Shown: piece after piece, positions 1-7,971 of the stretch
How positions within the stretch are numbered: the first letter of the stretch is position 1
Layout: the number at the start of each line of letters is the position of its first letter
Assembly (NCBI GenBank): GCA_900759665.1
Contig: CAAEWE010000045.1
Location: 1-31,263 of the forward strand
Source: Lachnospiraceae bacterium
Lineage (GTDB): Bacteria > Bacillota > Clostridia > Lachnospirales > Lachnospiraceae
DNA: 31,263 nt
Direction of reading: 5' to 3'
Position numbers and translations under genes: made by a program
Notes under the pieces: generated by a model
What the model saw: only the letters and a program-made list of their open reading frames with translations
Database searches by the model: none
What the model was told of the DNA's origin: nothing

Positions 1-132
1 CTGAGGCGAGTACGGGAAGACACGTTCATCGAACATCGAAACAGCAAAGCAATCAGACTTCCCGCAAGCCGTTAGTGACAAGGCAATTTCCAGATCACAG
101 ATTCGGGTATTCAGGCTCTTAAAAGCCAAAAA
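1..132 (-). other. Open minus-strand frame running off the left edge, unassigned
   Basis: On the minus strand a frame stays open from about 132 down to base 1 (44 codons, containing CGKSDCFAVSMFDERVFPYS). It has no ATG with a ribosome binding site and a stop at 133-135. I do not recognise a protein family. It may be part of a repeat or a spurious frame. The plus strand carries a hairpin with arms CCCAGA (146-151) and TCTGGG (165-170). Nothing else in 1-190 is clear. Confidence 0.2.
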
Positions 133-190
133 TCATATTCAATATCCCAGAACATCAGAAACAGTCTGGGCATATTATAGTTCTTGGTGT

Positions 191-215
191 GGGAAGTTTG
201 AGTCAGTAACTTCCC
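191..215 (+). promoter_or_regulatory. Perfect hairpin abutting the RBS of the 49-aa gene
   Basis: GGGAAGTT (191-198) and AACTTCCC (208-215) form a perfect 8-bp inverted repeat with a 9-nt loop. The arm ends exactly where the AAGGAGG ribosome binding site (216-222) begins. In RNA it could modulate ribosome access, or it could be a protein operator in DNA. The structure is seen; the role is inferred. Confidence 0.45.
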
Positions 216-229
216 AAGGAGGATTTATC

Positions 230-379
230 ATGGTAAAGGTTATCGTTATTTCTGCTATTGTGGCAAGTGTGCTTTCGAGTATATTAAATCGCAATACCGT
301 TGGAACACAAAATGCGTATTTCAAAAGGTGGCTTGGTATATTTTTTGTGACAGCATTTTTGATAGGGATGAATATGTAG
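230..379 (+). CDS. Small hydrophobic (membrane) peptide, 49 aa
   Basis: This is a 49-codon ORF starting at ATG 230 behind a strong AAGGAGG site (216-222, 7-nt spacing) and ending at TAG 377-379. The product has a hydrophobic N-terminal stretch (about residues 2-18, rich in V, I, A), a polar middle with NRNTVGTQNAYFKR, and a second hydrophobic stretch (about 34-48, with GIFFVTAFLIG), so two membrane segments are plausible. A Rho-independent terminator follows 21 nt after the stop, so the gene looks like a self-contained transcription unit. I do not recognise the family. Candidates are a small membrane regulator or a toxin-like peptide, but nothing in the sequence decides this. Confidence 0.6.
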   Translation: MVKVIVISAIVASVLSSILNRNTVGTQNAYFKRWLGIFFVTAFLIGMNM

Positions 380-400
380 AAAAATAAAAGTGATAAAGAG

Positions 401-435
401 AGCGTTTCAAAGCGGATAGTTTTTGAAACGCTTTT
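401..435 (+). terminator. Rho-independent terminator after the small peptide gene
   Basis: AGCGTTTCAAA (401-411) pairs perfectly with TTTGAAACGCT (422-432) and is followed by a T run (432-435). Confidence 0.8.
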
Positions 436-539
436 GTAATAAAAACTTATGATTTTTTTTATAGATATCTTCATTCACAAAGGTTATAATGAAAACGCAG
501 GGTTTATATTTTATGTGAAAAGTTGATGATTAAGTTTGT

Positions 540-562
540 ACGGCTGTCAGGGGAGCAGCCGT
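540..562 (+). promoter_or_regulatory. Hairpin with RBS-like loop before the response regulator
   Basis: ACGGCTG (540-546) pairs with CAGCCGT (556-562). The 9-nt loop contains AGGGGAG (549-555), which resembles a ribosome binding site 10 nt before the ATG at 566. A TATAAT-like -10 box is at 485-490, without a convincing -35. Whether the ATG at 566 or the one at 578 is used is open, and the hairpin could matter only for the former. Confidence 0.35.
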
Positions 563-577
563 AGAATGGAGATAGAT

Positions 578-1273
578 ATGCAGAATATTATAGTGCTTGA
601 TGATGAACAGGAGATTGCGGATCTTCTGGAGGTGTATCTGGCCAATGAAGGATATCAGGTATTTAAGTTTTACCGGGCAGAGGGAGTGCTGGACTGCATT
701 CAGGAAAATGAGATCTCATTGGCGATCCTGGATGTGATGCTGCCGGATATCGACGGCTTTCAGCTTTGCCGTCAGATCCGGGAGAACTGGTATTTTCCGA
801 TCATTATGCTTACGGCGAAGATAGAGGACGTAGATAAGATCACGGGACTTACTGTGGGCGCAGACGATTATATTACAAAGCCGTTTAATCCACTGGAGGT
901 AGTGGCGAGAGTCAAGGGGCAGCTACGGCGGGCCCAGACTTACAATCCATCCATGACCGGGCAGGAGGATGAGGAAACCTACAATATCCGGGGGCTGGAG
1001 TTGACGCCCAATATGCATACCTGTTATCTGTACGGCGAGAAGATCGATCTGCCTCCGATCGAATACGACATACTGGTGTATCTTTGCCGCCATCTGGGGA
1101 AGGTGGTGTCGGCAGAGGAGCTTTTTGAGGCCGTCTGGGGGGAGAAGTATCTCAATAGTAATAACACGGTGATGGCTCATATTGCCCGGATCCGTGAGAA
1201 GCTTCATGAAAACGCCCGCGCACCGAAGTTTATTAAAACGGTCTGGGGTGTGGGCTATAAAATGGACAGATAA
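578..1273 (+). CDS. OmpR/PhoB-type response regulator, VanR-like
   Basis: This is a cytoplasmic response regulator of 231 aa. The N-terminal receiver domain shows the acidic pair (LDDE, residues 7-10), the phosphoacceptor Asp52 in AILDVMLPDIDG, and the conserved Lys in ITKPFNP. The C-terminal half is an OmpR-type winged helix ending in KTVWGVGYKMDR. Start 578 was chosen because MQNIIVLDDE aligns with the usual beginning of the family and GGAGA (568-572) lies 5 nt upstream; ATG 566 would add MEID. The resemblance to VanR (EIADLLEVYLANEGY) is clear. The partner kinase follows 66 nt downstream. No van resistance genes are in view, so the regulated genes are unknown and no resistance should be inferred. 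Confidence 0.9.
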   Translation: MQNIIVLDDEQEIADLLEVYLANEGYQVFKFYRAEGVLDCIQENEISLAILDVMLPDIDGFQLCRQIRENWYFPIIMLTAKIEDVDKITGLTVGADDYITKPFNPLEVVARVKGQLRRAQTYNPSMTGQEDEETYNIRGLELTPNMHTCYLYGEKIDLPPIEYDILVYLCRHLGKVVSAEELFEAVWGEKYLNSNNTVMAHIARIREKLHENARAPKFIKTVWGVGYKMDR

Positions 1274-1339
1274 GAAGTACGGCGGGGACAGATAAAAGGG
1301 AGCAAAGCCGGAAAAGACAGAATGGAGAGATAGAGAAAC

Positions 1340-2419
1340 ATGGATGGTGAAGTTCGTCAGGAGGTTGCGAAGCAGCTGGTAAAGGGATATCTGGTGCATA
1401 TGCTGGTCTATATCGTTGTGGTACTGGCTTTTCTTGGCATAGCTTACCGCTGGTGCGGCAGTCAGGTATGGTATCCGTGGGATGAGCTGTATCCGCTGGT
1501 GCATTGGCTTCATATCAATGTGGTTCCGGTTTTTCTCTGTGTGCTTTTGGTGGGCTGTGTTGCCATAACATGTGTGCATTTCTACCAGATGGCACGGCTG
1601 TTGGAGCTTGTGACAAATGCGGTGGATGATCTGTATGCCAATCGGATCAACAGTGTAAAGCTTCCTTCTTCACTGCAGGAAGTGGAGCGGAAGCTCAATC
1701 AGATCATGGTGGGGATCCGTGCCAGCCAGCAGGAGGCGAAGGATGCCGAGCAGCGCAAAAACGATATGATCATCTATATGGCACACGATCTGAAAACACC
1801 GCTGACTTCGGTAATCGGATATCTGACTCTGCTAAAGGATGAGCCGGAAATTTCACAGGAGCTTCGTCAGAAATATCTGGATATCGCCTGGAATAAGGCG
1901 GGACGTCTGGAGGATCTGGTCAACGAATTCTTTGAGCTTACCAGAATGAATTTTGCCCATATGACATTAAACTGCAATATGGTTAATATGACGATGATGG
2001 TGGAGCAGTTCATGTATGAGTTTAAGCCGCTTCTGGCAGAGAAGGGCATGGATTATGAGCTGGAAGCAGAGCCGGAGATCATGGTGTACTGCGATATCGA
2101 GAAGATGCAGAGAGTGTTTGATAATCTGCTGAAAAATGCGATCAATTATGGATATCCGGATAGTATGATCCATGTATATCTGGACAAAAACGGGGAACAG
2201 GGAATGAAGCTGATTGTCCAAAATCACGGACAGACCATCCCGGCAGAAAAGCTCAGCTATCTTTTTGAACAGTTCTTCCGACTGGACAGCTCCAGAGATT
2301 CCAAGACGGGCGGCACCGGACTGGGACTGGCGATCGCCAAGCAGATCGTGGAGCTTCATGGCGGCAAAATTTCCTGTGAGAGCTCCAATGAGACAATTGT
2401 TTTTATTGTGGAATTATAA
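1340..2419 (+). CDS. Membrane sensor histidine kinase, VanS-like
   Basis: This 359-aa kinase has two predicted membrane segments (about 19-36 and 62-82) flanking a short external loop of roughly 25 residues. A HisKA dimerisation domain carries the phosphorylated His149 in MAHDLKTPLTSVIGYL, and a HATPase domain shows an N box (NLLKNAINYG) and a G2 box (GGTGLGLAIA). The G1 region reads QNHGQTIPAEKL instead of the classic DxGxG, as VanS-type kinases also do. A GGAGAG site (about 1323-1328) precedes ATG 1340. It probably phosphorylates the regulator encoded just upstream. The small external loop suggests ligand sensing at the membrane; the ligand is unknown. Confidence 0.9.
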   Translation: MDGEVRQEVAKQLVKGYLVHMLVYIVVVLAFLGIAYRWCGSQVWYPWDELYPLVHWLHINVVPVFLCVLLVGCVAITCVHFYQMARLLELVTNAVDDLYANRINSVKLPSSLQEVERKLNQIMVGIRASQQEAKDAEQRKNDMIIYMAHDLKTPLTSVIGYLTLLKDEPEISQELRQKYLDIAWNKAGRLEDLVNEFFELTRMNFAHMTLNCNMVNMTMMVEQFMYEFKPLLAEKGMDYELEAEPEIMVYCDIEKMQRVFDNLLKNAINYGYPDSMIHVYLDKNGEQGMKLIVQNHGQTIPAEKLSYLFEQFFRLDSSRDSKTGGTGLGLAIAKQIVELHGGKISCESSNETIVFIVEL

Positions 2420-2447
2420 AAGGGACACGAACCGACGTGTCCCTTTT
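2418..2447 (+). terminator. Terminator of the VanRS-like operon
   Basis: There is a perfect 12-bp stem, AAAAGGGACACG (2418-2429) with CGTGTCCCTTTT (2436-2447). It starts at the last base of the kinase stop codon. The A/T-flanked stem could work in both directions. Confidence 0.85.
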
Positions 2448-2527
2448 ATGGGATAGGTGCAAAAAGTTTTGATGAATATATTAGAGAATTTTTGTGCCGG
2501 ATAAAAAACGGAGGAATACATCGACAC

Positions 2528-3634
2528 ATGGAAAATCAAAATGGAAAACAGTTAAAGTATGTACAGCTGATGGCAGATCTGAAAGAAAAGATCTTGTCCG
2601 GCGAGATCCAGCCGGGGGAGAAGATTCCATCTGAAAATATTCTTGCGGCTCAGTATCAGGTAAGTCGTCAGACGGTGCGGAAAGCCATTGCCATTATGGA
2701 AAATGAAGGCTATGTTTATGCGGAGCATGGCAGAGGAACTTTTTGTACAGAGCTGGTGCGTCATAAGCATGAATCGGGAAATATAGCAGTAGTAACCACA
2801 TATCTGTCCGATTATATTTTCCCGCAGGTGATCCGGGGGATTGATAAGATCCTGACCAGGGAGGGTTACAGTATTATTCTTAAAAACACAAGAAATTCCC
2901 GGACGCAGGAGATCCGTTGTCTGCAGGAGCTTTTGCAAAAGGATATTGATGGGGTGATCATCGAACCAAGCAAAAGCCAGATTTACTGCAAGCACACGGA
3001 GCTGTTTGCAAAGTTTCAGGAGTTTCAGATTCCCTGTGTATTTATTCAGGGGTGCTATGAGCAGATGAAACAGCAGCCGCAGGTGCTGATGGATGACTGC
3101 AAGGGTGGTTACCTGATCACCAGGCACCTGATCGGGCTGGGACATCGGAATATTATCGGTGTATTTAAGGCGGATGATACCCAGGGGCAGAATCGTCATA
3201 AGGGATATGCAAAAGCTCTTGGCGAGGCGGGTATTGCCTATGATCCGGAGAAGGTGATCTGGTTTCACACGGAGGACAGGACGGTGCATCCCTATGAAAA
3301 GATCTGCCAGATGATTCGGGAGACCGCCGTTATGGACGGCATTGTCTGTTATAATGACCAGATTGCGTGGGAGGTGATCCGGGCATTACAGGACAGTGGT
3401 CTGCGTGTGCCGGAGGATATATCGGTATGTGGATATGATGATTCTTCCATGGCATTGTCCGGCAATCTGCGGCTTACCACCATTGCGCACCCACAGGAGA
3501 GGCTGGGGGTGATGGCGGCAGAGCTGCTGCTGCGGCTGATCCATGGAGAAGAAAACGGGGAGAAGGACCGGATTATGATAGAGCCTGAGTTGGTAGAGGG
3601 AAACTCATGTAAAAAAAGAAAAAACAACTTGTAA
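2528..3634 (+). CDS. araR: AraR-like GntR/LacI-type transcriptional repressor
   Basis: This 368-aa regulator has the AraR architecture. An N-terminal GntR winged helix (about residues 8-76, with LKEKILSGEIQPGEKIPSE, QYQVSRQTVRKAI and EHGRGTF) is followed by a LacI/periplasmic-binding-protein type sugar sensor (IAVVTTYLSDYIFPQVIRGI, GLGHRNIIGVFKADDTQG, DISVCGYDDS). AraR of Bacillus represses arabinose genes and is released by L-arabinose. The next two genes are a sugar kinase and AraD, which supports the same role here. Start 2528 begins the GntR domain; GGAGG (2510-2514) lies 13 nt upstream, a slightly long spacing. An upstream in-frame extension from 2492 lacks homology. The stop codon sits inside the operator-like palindrome that controls the next gene. 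Confidence 0.85.
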   Translation: MENQNGKQLKYVQLMADLKEKILSGEIQPGEKIPSENILAAQYQVSRQTVRKAIAIMENEGYVYAEHGRGTFCTELVRHKHESGNIAVVTTYLSDYIFPQVIRGIDKILTREGYSIILKNTRNSRTQEIRCLQELLQKDIDGVIIEPSKSQIYCKHTELFAKFQEFQIPCVFIQGCYEQMKQQPQVLMDDCKGGYLITRHLIGLGHRNIIGVFKADDTQGQNRHKGYAKALGEAGIAYDPEKVIWFHTEDRTVHPYEKICQMIRETAVMDGIVCYNDQIAWEVIRALQDSGLRVPEDISVCGYDDSSMALSGNLRLTTIAHPQERLGVMAAELLLRLIHGEENGEKDRIMIEPELVEGNSCKKRKNNL

Positions 3635-3658
3635 ATACGAGTGTACAAGTTGTATGAT
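3624..3658 (+). promoter_or_regulatory. AraR-type operator overlapping the kinase-araD promoter
   Basis: ACAACTTGTA (3624-3633) and TACAAGTTGT (3644-3653) are perfect 10-bp inverted arms around a 10-nt spacer. A promoter TTGTAA (3629-3634), 18-nt gap, TATGAT (3653-3658) overlaps both arms. No T run follows, so a terminator is unlikely. The half sites CTTGTA/TACAAG resemble AraR half sites (TTTGTA/TACAAA in Bacillus), though the spacing differs. Binding here would block RNA polymerase. A further TACAAA half site occurs at 3685-3690. Confidence 0.65.
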
Positions 3659-3723
3659 AAAGATAGAATAAACGGTATGTGCTTACAAACTTGATAATAG
3701 AACATGTATTGGAGAAAAGTTGT

Positions 3724-3747
3724 ACCCGTGGGACCGGGTTCACGGGT
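3724..3747 (+). promoter_or_regulatory. Leader hairpin upstream of the sugar kinase RBS
   Basis: ACCCGTG (3724-3730) pairs with CACGGGT (3741-3747) in the 5' leader, six bases before the AAGGAAGG ribosome binding site (3753-3760). It has no T run. It could stabilise the message or tune translation. Confidence 0.3.
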
Positions 3748-3770
3748 TGAGAAAGGAAGGTATCATTACT

Positions 3771-5357
3771 ATGAATGCAAAAGAAAGTATTGTGAACGGA
3801 AAAGCAGCACTTGGTATTGAGTTTGGTTCTACCAGGATCAAGGCAGTGCTTGTGGATGAAAATTGTAAAGCATTGGCGGTAGGTTCCTATCAGTGGGAAA
3901 ATCAACTGGTGGATGGTGTCTGGACCTACAGTCTGGAGGCGATCCATACGGGATTGCAGGCGTGTTATAAGGCTTTGGCAGAGAAAGTGCAGGGGCAGTA
4001 CGGGGTGCCGCTTAAGAAGCTGGCCTCTCTGGGAATCAGTGCTATGATGCATGGCTATATGGCATTTAATGAGAAGGATGAACTGCTGGTTCCATTTCGC
4101 ACCTGGCGCAATACCATGACTGAGGAGGCCGCTGCAAAGCTGACGCAGGAGTTTCAGGTGAATGTGCCGGAGCGGTACAGTATTTCCCATTTGTATCAGG
4201 CTGTTTTAAGGAAGGAGCCTCACGTAAAGGATATTACATTTTTTACGACCCTTGCGGGCTATATTCACTGGCAGCTTACCGGGGAGAAGGTACTGGGTGT
4301 CGGAGATGCCTCCGGAATGTTTCCAATCGACTGTAATACAAAGGATTATGATCAGGAAAAGCTGGCAAAGTTTGACAAGCTGGTAGAGGAGTATCATTTC
4401 CCATGGACTTTAAAGGATATTTTGCCGAAGTCCCTCACGGCAGGGGAGAAGGCAGGCGTCCTGACGGAGGCCGGTGCAAAAATGCTTGATCCGACCGGGA
4501 CACTGGAAGCAGGCGTACCAATGTGTCCGCCGGAGGGCGATGCCGGAACCGGTATGGTGGCAACCAACAGCGTGAAGGTGCGTACCGGAAATGTGTCGGC
4601 GGGAACCTCTGTTTTTGCCATGATCGTTATGGAGAAGTCATTGAAAAATCTTCACACACAGATTGATCTGGTGACTACGCCGGCAGGTGATCTGGTGGCT
4701 ATGGTGCACTGCAATAATTGTACCTCTGATATCAATACATGGGTGAATCTGTTCAAGGAGTTTGCGGAGGCTATGGGGATGACCGTAGACATGGATAAAC
4801 TATATGGCACGTTGTTCCGAAAAGCACTGGAGGGAGAACCGGACTGCGGAGGACTTCTCTCATATAATTACTTCTCAGGAGAGAGCATTACAGGCTTTGA
4901 TGAGGGACGGCCGTTATTTGTACGTCATGCAAATGATAAGGTCAGCCTTGCTAATTTTATGAGGGTTCATCTTTTCACGGCCCTTGGCGCATTGAAAAAC
5001 GGACTGGACATCTTACTGAAGGAGGAGAAGGTGTCTGTGGATAAGATTTACGGACATGGTGGATTCTTCACCGTGCCGGGTGCCGGACAGAAGATTATGG
5101 CAGCAGCCATGAATACACCGGTGTCCGTGATGGATACGGCAAGCGAGGGCGGTGCCTGGGGCATTGCAGTACTGGCACAGTATCTGGTAGCAGGAGCCGG
5201 AAAGGATCTGGCAGATTATCTGGATCAGGAGGTGTTTGCCGGACAGACGGGAACTACGTTGGAGCCGGATGCTGCAGATGTGAAGGGCTTTGATGATTTC
5301 CTGGTGCGTTACAATAAGGGACTTGCGATAGAGCGTGCTGCGGTAGAGAGTATATAA
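3771..5357 (+). CDS. FGGY-family carbohydrate kinase, probable L-ribulokinase
   Basis: This 528-aa cytoplasmic sugar kinase has an N-terminal FGGY phosphate-binding motif GIEFGSTRIK (residues 15-24). Central segments are PFRTWRN, EGDAGTGMVATNS and VSAGTSVF, and the C-terminal ATP-domain signature is GHGGFFTVPGAGQKIMAAA followed by SEGGAWGIA. Start 3771 follows AAGGAAGG (3753-3760); the longer reading from 3720 lacks homology. It lies between an AraR-like repressor and L-ribulose-5-phosphate 4-epimerase, so the substrate is most likely L-ribulose, giving L-ribulose 5-phosphate. It does not look like classical AraB and may be one of the clostridial non-orthologous ribulokinases; xylulose or another ketopentose remains possible. 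Expression is probably under the operator at 3624-3658. Confidence 0.8.
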   Translation: MNAKESIVNGKAALGIEFGSTRIKAVLVDENCKALAVGSYQWENQLVDGVWTYSLEAIHTGLQACYKALAEKVQGQYGVPLKKLASLGISAMMHGYMAFNEKDELLVPFRTWRNTMTEEAAAKLTQEFQVNVPERYSISHLYQAVLRKEPHVKDITFFTTLAGYIHWQLTGEKVLGVGDASGMFPIDCNTKDYDQEKLAKFDKLVEEYHFPWTLKDILPKSLTAGEKAGVLTEAGAKMLDPTGTLEAGVPMCPPEGDAGTGMVATNSVKVRTGNVSAGTSVFAMIVMEKSLKNLHTQIDLVTTPAGDLVAMVHCNNCTSDINTWVNLFKEFAEAMGMTVDMDKLYGTLFRKALEGEPDCGGLLSYNYFSGESITGFDEGRPLFVRHANDKVSLANFMRVHLFTALGALKNGLDILLKEEKVSVDKIYGHGGFFTVPGAGQKIMAAAMNTPVSVMDTASEGGAWGIAVLAQYLVAGAGKDLADYLDQEVFAGQTGTTLEPDAADVKGFDDFLVRYNKGLAIERAAVESI

Positions 5358-5454
5358 AGCGGATCACAGCCTGGTTATCTGAGATATGGGACAGTATATA
5401 GCGGAAAAATCTAGTGTACGAAATATGGTACAGATGAAAGGAGCATGGATAAAT

Positions 5455-6147
5455 ATGTTAGAAGCATTAAAACAGCAGGTTTACGAGGCAAATATGGAGC
5501 TGCCGAAACGGGGGCTGATCACATACACATGGGGAAATGTCAGTGGTATTGACAGAGAAAGCGGTTATTTTGTTATTAAGCCAAGCGGCGTTGATTATGA
5601 TAAGCTGACACCGGAGGATATGGTGGTAATGGATCTGGAGGGCAATAAGATCGAGGGAAAATATAAGCCGTCCTCTGACACACCGACTCATCTGGAGCTT
5701 TACAAAAAATATCCAGAGATCGGCGGTGTGGTACATACCCATTCGCCGGAGGCAACCTCATGGGCACAGGCAGGCCGGTCGATTCCATTATATGGAACCA
5801 CTCATGCCGATTATTTCTTCGGGGAGATTCCATGTGCCAGAAGTCTGACACCGGAGGAGATTGATGCAGCCTATGAACAGAATACGGGACTGGTGATCAT
5901 TGAAACCTTCGAGGAACGGGGACTGAATCCGATGCATACACCGGGCGTTCTGTGCAAGAATCACGGACCTTTTACATGGGGAAAGGATGCCGCCGAAGCA
6001 GTACATAATGCGGTAGTTCTGGAGGAGGTTGCTAAAATGGCAACCAAGACAGAGCTGATCAATCCGAAGGTACAGCCGGCACCGGACTGTATCCGGGATA
6101 AGCATTTTTATCGCAAGCACGGTGCAAACGCATATTATGGTCAATGA
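5455..6147 (+). CDS. araD: L-ribulose-5-phosphate 4-epimerase
   Basis: This 230-aa class II aldolase-family enzyme is almost the length of E. coli AraD. It converts L-ribulose 5-phosphate to D-xylulose 5-phosphate, feeding the pentose phosphate pathway. The metal ligands are visible as His94 and His96 (VVHTHSPEA) and His170 (CKNHGPFTWG). SSDTPTH (73-79), TWGNVSG (25-31) and GTTHADYF (114-121) are the other family signatures. Start 5455 is preceded by AAAGGAG (5437-5443); the longer frame from 5386 adds non-homologous residues. It is 97 nt after the kinase and probably co-transcribed with it. L-arabinose isomerase (araA), needed for the preceding step, is not in the window. Confidence 0.93.
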   Translation: MLEALKQQVYEANMELPKRGLITYTWGNVSGIDRESGYFVIKPSGVDYDKLTPEDMVVMDLEGNKIEGKYKPSSDTPTHLELYKKYPEIGGVVHTHSPEATSWAQAGRSIPLYGTTHADYFFGEIPCARSLTPEEIDAAYEQNTGLVIIETFEERGLNPMHTPGVLCKNHGPFTWGKDAAEAVHNAVVLEEVAKMATKTELINPKVQPAPDCIRDKHFYRKHGANAYYGQ

Positions 6148-6179
6148 TAAAAATTAAAGATTTAGATCAATATAGATGA

Positions 6180-6200
6180 TGCCGGGGTCAGAAGCAGATA
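6180..6200 (+). repeat. 21-bp exact repeat, copy 1
   Basis: The 21 bases from TGCCGGGG to GCAGATA recur exactly at 14361-14381. Here they form the left arm of the long hairpin that follows araD. Confidence 0.7.
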
Positions 6201-6243
6201 GCAATTTGTATGTAAACATACATTGTTATCTGCTTTTGACTCT
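6184..6243 (+). terminator. Long imperfect hairpin after araD, probable terminator
   Basis: The left arm GTCAGAAGCAGATA (6187-6200) pairs with TATCTGCTTTTGAC (6227-6240) with one G-T pair. The stem continues inward through GCAAT/ATTGT and GTATGT/ACATAC with a 2-nt bulge, and a little outward through G-T pairs. TTTT (6234-6237) lies within the descending arm. Its length exceeds that of an ordinary terminator, so it could also be a small palindromic mobile element. Confidence 0.55.
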
Positions 6244-6252
6244 TGCATTATA

Positions 6253-6281
6253 TAGATATTTTACTATTGATTTGATACAAT
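6253..6281 (+). promoter_or_regulatory. Extended -10 promoter for the YesN/YesM-like operon
   Basis: TAGATA (6253-6258), a 17-nt gap and TACAAT (6276-6281), with TG at 6273-6274 forming an extended -10. It lies 52 nt before the ATG at 6334. Confidence 0.5.
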
Positions 6282-6333
6282 AGGACATAAGAGAGAGAAT
6301 CGAAACCGGTTCTGTAAGAAATGGGGAGCGTGT

Positions 6334-7971
6334 ATGTATAAGGTATTTTTGATCGAGGATGAGATTGTGATTCGGGAAGCACTGGAACGGATGATTCCAT
6401 GGAATGAATATGGTTTTGAACTGGTGGGTAAGGCGAAGGATGGAGAGATCGCACTTCCTATGATCCGCAAGACAAAGCCGGATGTGTTGATCACGGATAT
6501 CAAGATGCCGTTTATGGACGGACTTACGTTAAGCGGTATTGTAAAGAAGGAAATTCCGGAGATCCGCATTGTTATTGTGAGTGGTTATGATGATTTTGAA
6601 TATGCCAGAAAAGCGATTGCCCTTGGCGTCGATGATTATTTATTAAAGCCGATTGCCAAAGCGGATTTTGTCCGTGTTCTGCAGAAGATCCAGAAGGACT
6701 TCGAGGAAAAGGGAAAGCAGCAGGATTATTATGAGAAATTTGAACAGGAAATTAAGAAATATGAAAATCACTCCCGGCGTGATTTTTTTGAACTGCTGGT
6801 GACAAAACACGCAGATCTGCCGGAGCTTTATGACAGAGCAGAAAAGCTTTCCATTGACATTATGGCGGAAAGCTATAATCTGGTTTTTTTCTCGCTGGCG
6901 GAAAGCCGGGATACGGATACGATCGATCAGGAATATTCCCAAAGGGCGGCAGATGTGCAGAAGCAGATCGATGACACGATGCAAAAGGAGAAAAATCTAT
7001 ATATGTTCCGGAATCAGACTTTCAGCTATGTACTGCTTTTGACCGGGGATGCGGAAAATATACAGGCACATACGGAGCACTGTGTAAAACTGCTTCAGGA
7101 TATTCTGGAAAAGGACCAGAGCGGACTGGAGTGGATCGTATGTGCGTCAAAGCCGGTGGAACGTCTCAGTCAGATGCCGGATTGCTATAAGGAGGGAATG
7201 CAGCTTTTTGCATATCGTTATTTTGGATATTCTCATGTGGTATCCCAGGACATGGTGCCTATGCACGAAAGTCAATCCCGGGATAATGAGATCAAGGATC
7301 TGGTCAGCGTGGACAGTAATGTTGTGAATCCGGCAATCGTTCAGAATTTTCTCTGCAATGGTCTGGAAAATGAAGTTGCCGGTTTTGTAGAAAATTATCT
7401 TCAGATGGTAGGAGAGTCCGCATTGAAATCAAAAATGTTTCGCCAGTACATTCTATTGAACATTCATTTTTGTATTGTATCCTTTTTACAGAAGCTGGGA
7501 TATGAAAAGGATGTGATAGATCATTCTCTGTTAGAAACCTCTGGTATGGGGCAGCCGCTGGATCATGACAAAATTGCGGCAAGCATATCCGGTGCCTTAA
7601 AACAGGCAATTCAGCTGCGGGAAGAGAAAAGTAAAGGGAAATACCAGAATGTTTTGCAAAATGCCGTTCAATATATGGAAGAAAATTTTGCAGACGAAAA
7701 TCTTACATTAAATACGGTGGCATGTGTGGCAAATGTCAGCGCAAATCATTTCAGTGCCATGTTTAGCCAAAAAATGGGACAGACTTTTATCGAATATCTG
7801 ACGAGTCTGCGAATGAACCGTGCGAAGGAGCTTTTGCGCTGTACAGATAAACGATCCGGAGAAATTGCACTGGAGGTAGGATATAAGGATTCTCATTATT
7901 TCAGCTTTTTGTTCAAAAAAACACAGGGATGTACACCGAGTGAATATCGTAATCAGGGGGCAGTTTCGTGA
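6334..7971 (+). CDS. YesN-like response regulator with AraC-type DNA-binding domain
   Basis: This is a 545-aa regulator. The receiver domain (about 1-125) shows LIEDE (6-10), the phosphoacceptor Asp55 in VLITDIKMPFMDG, and the SGYDDFEYARKAI and DYLLKPI segments typical of the YesN family. A long middle region (about 130-430) of unknown fold is followed by an AraC helix-turn-helix pair (about 440-545: LTLNTVACVANVSANHFSAMFSQ and SGEIALEVGYKDSHYFS). GGGGAG (about 6320-6325) precedes ATG 6334. The stop overlaps the GTG start of the kinase, so the pair is translationally coupled. Such pairs usually control an adjacent sugar ABC transporter, here the operon starting at 9537. Confidence 0.9.
   Translation: MYKVFLIEDEIVIREALERMIPWNEYGFELVGKAKDGEIALPMIRKTKPDVLITDIKMPFMDGLTLSGIVKKEIPEIRIVIVSGYDDFEYARKAIALGVDDYLLKPIAKADFVRVLQKIQKDFEEKGKQQDYYEKFEQEIKKYENHSRRDFFELLVTKHADLPELYDRAEKLSIDIMAESYNLVFFSLAESRDTDTIDQEYSQRAADVQKQIDDTMQKEKNLYMFRNQTFSYVLLLTGDAENIQAHTEHCVKLLQDILEKDQSGLEWIVCASKPVERLSQMPDCYKEGMQLFAYRYFGYSHVVSQDMVPMHESQSRDNEIKDLVSVDSNVVNPAIVQNFLCNGLENEVAGFVENYLQMVGESALKSKMFRQYILLNIHFCIVSFLQKLGYEKDVIDHSLLETSGMGQPLDHDKIAASISGALKQAIQLREEKSKGKYQNVLQNAVQYMEENFADENLTLNTVACVANVSANHFSAMFSQKMGQTFIEYLTSLRMNRAKELLRCTDKRSGEIALEVGYKDSHYFSFLFKKTQGCTPSEYRNQGAVS

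Noticed and set aside
175..474. 99-aa minus-strand frame
   Set aside because: It runs opposite the small peptide gene and through the terminator, and has no RBS or family resemblance.
923..1579. 218-aa minus-strand frame
   Set aside because: It is a shadow of the response regulator and kinase genes.
578..2419. Glycopeptide resistance locus
   Set aside because: Only the regulatory pair is VanRS-like; no resistance enzymes are present.
3624..3653. Palindrome after araR as a terminator
   Set aside because: No T run follows, and a promoter overlaps both arms, so an operator fits better.
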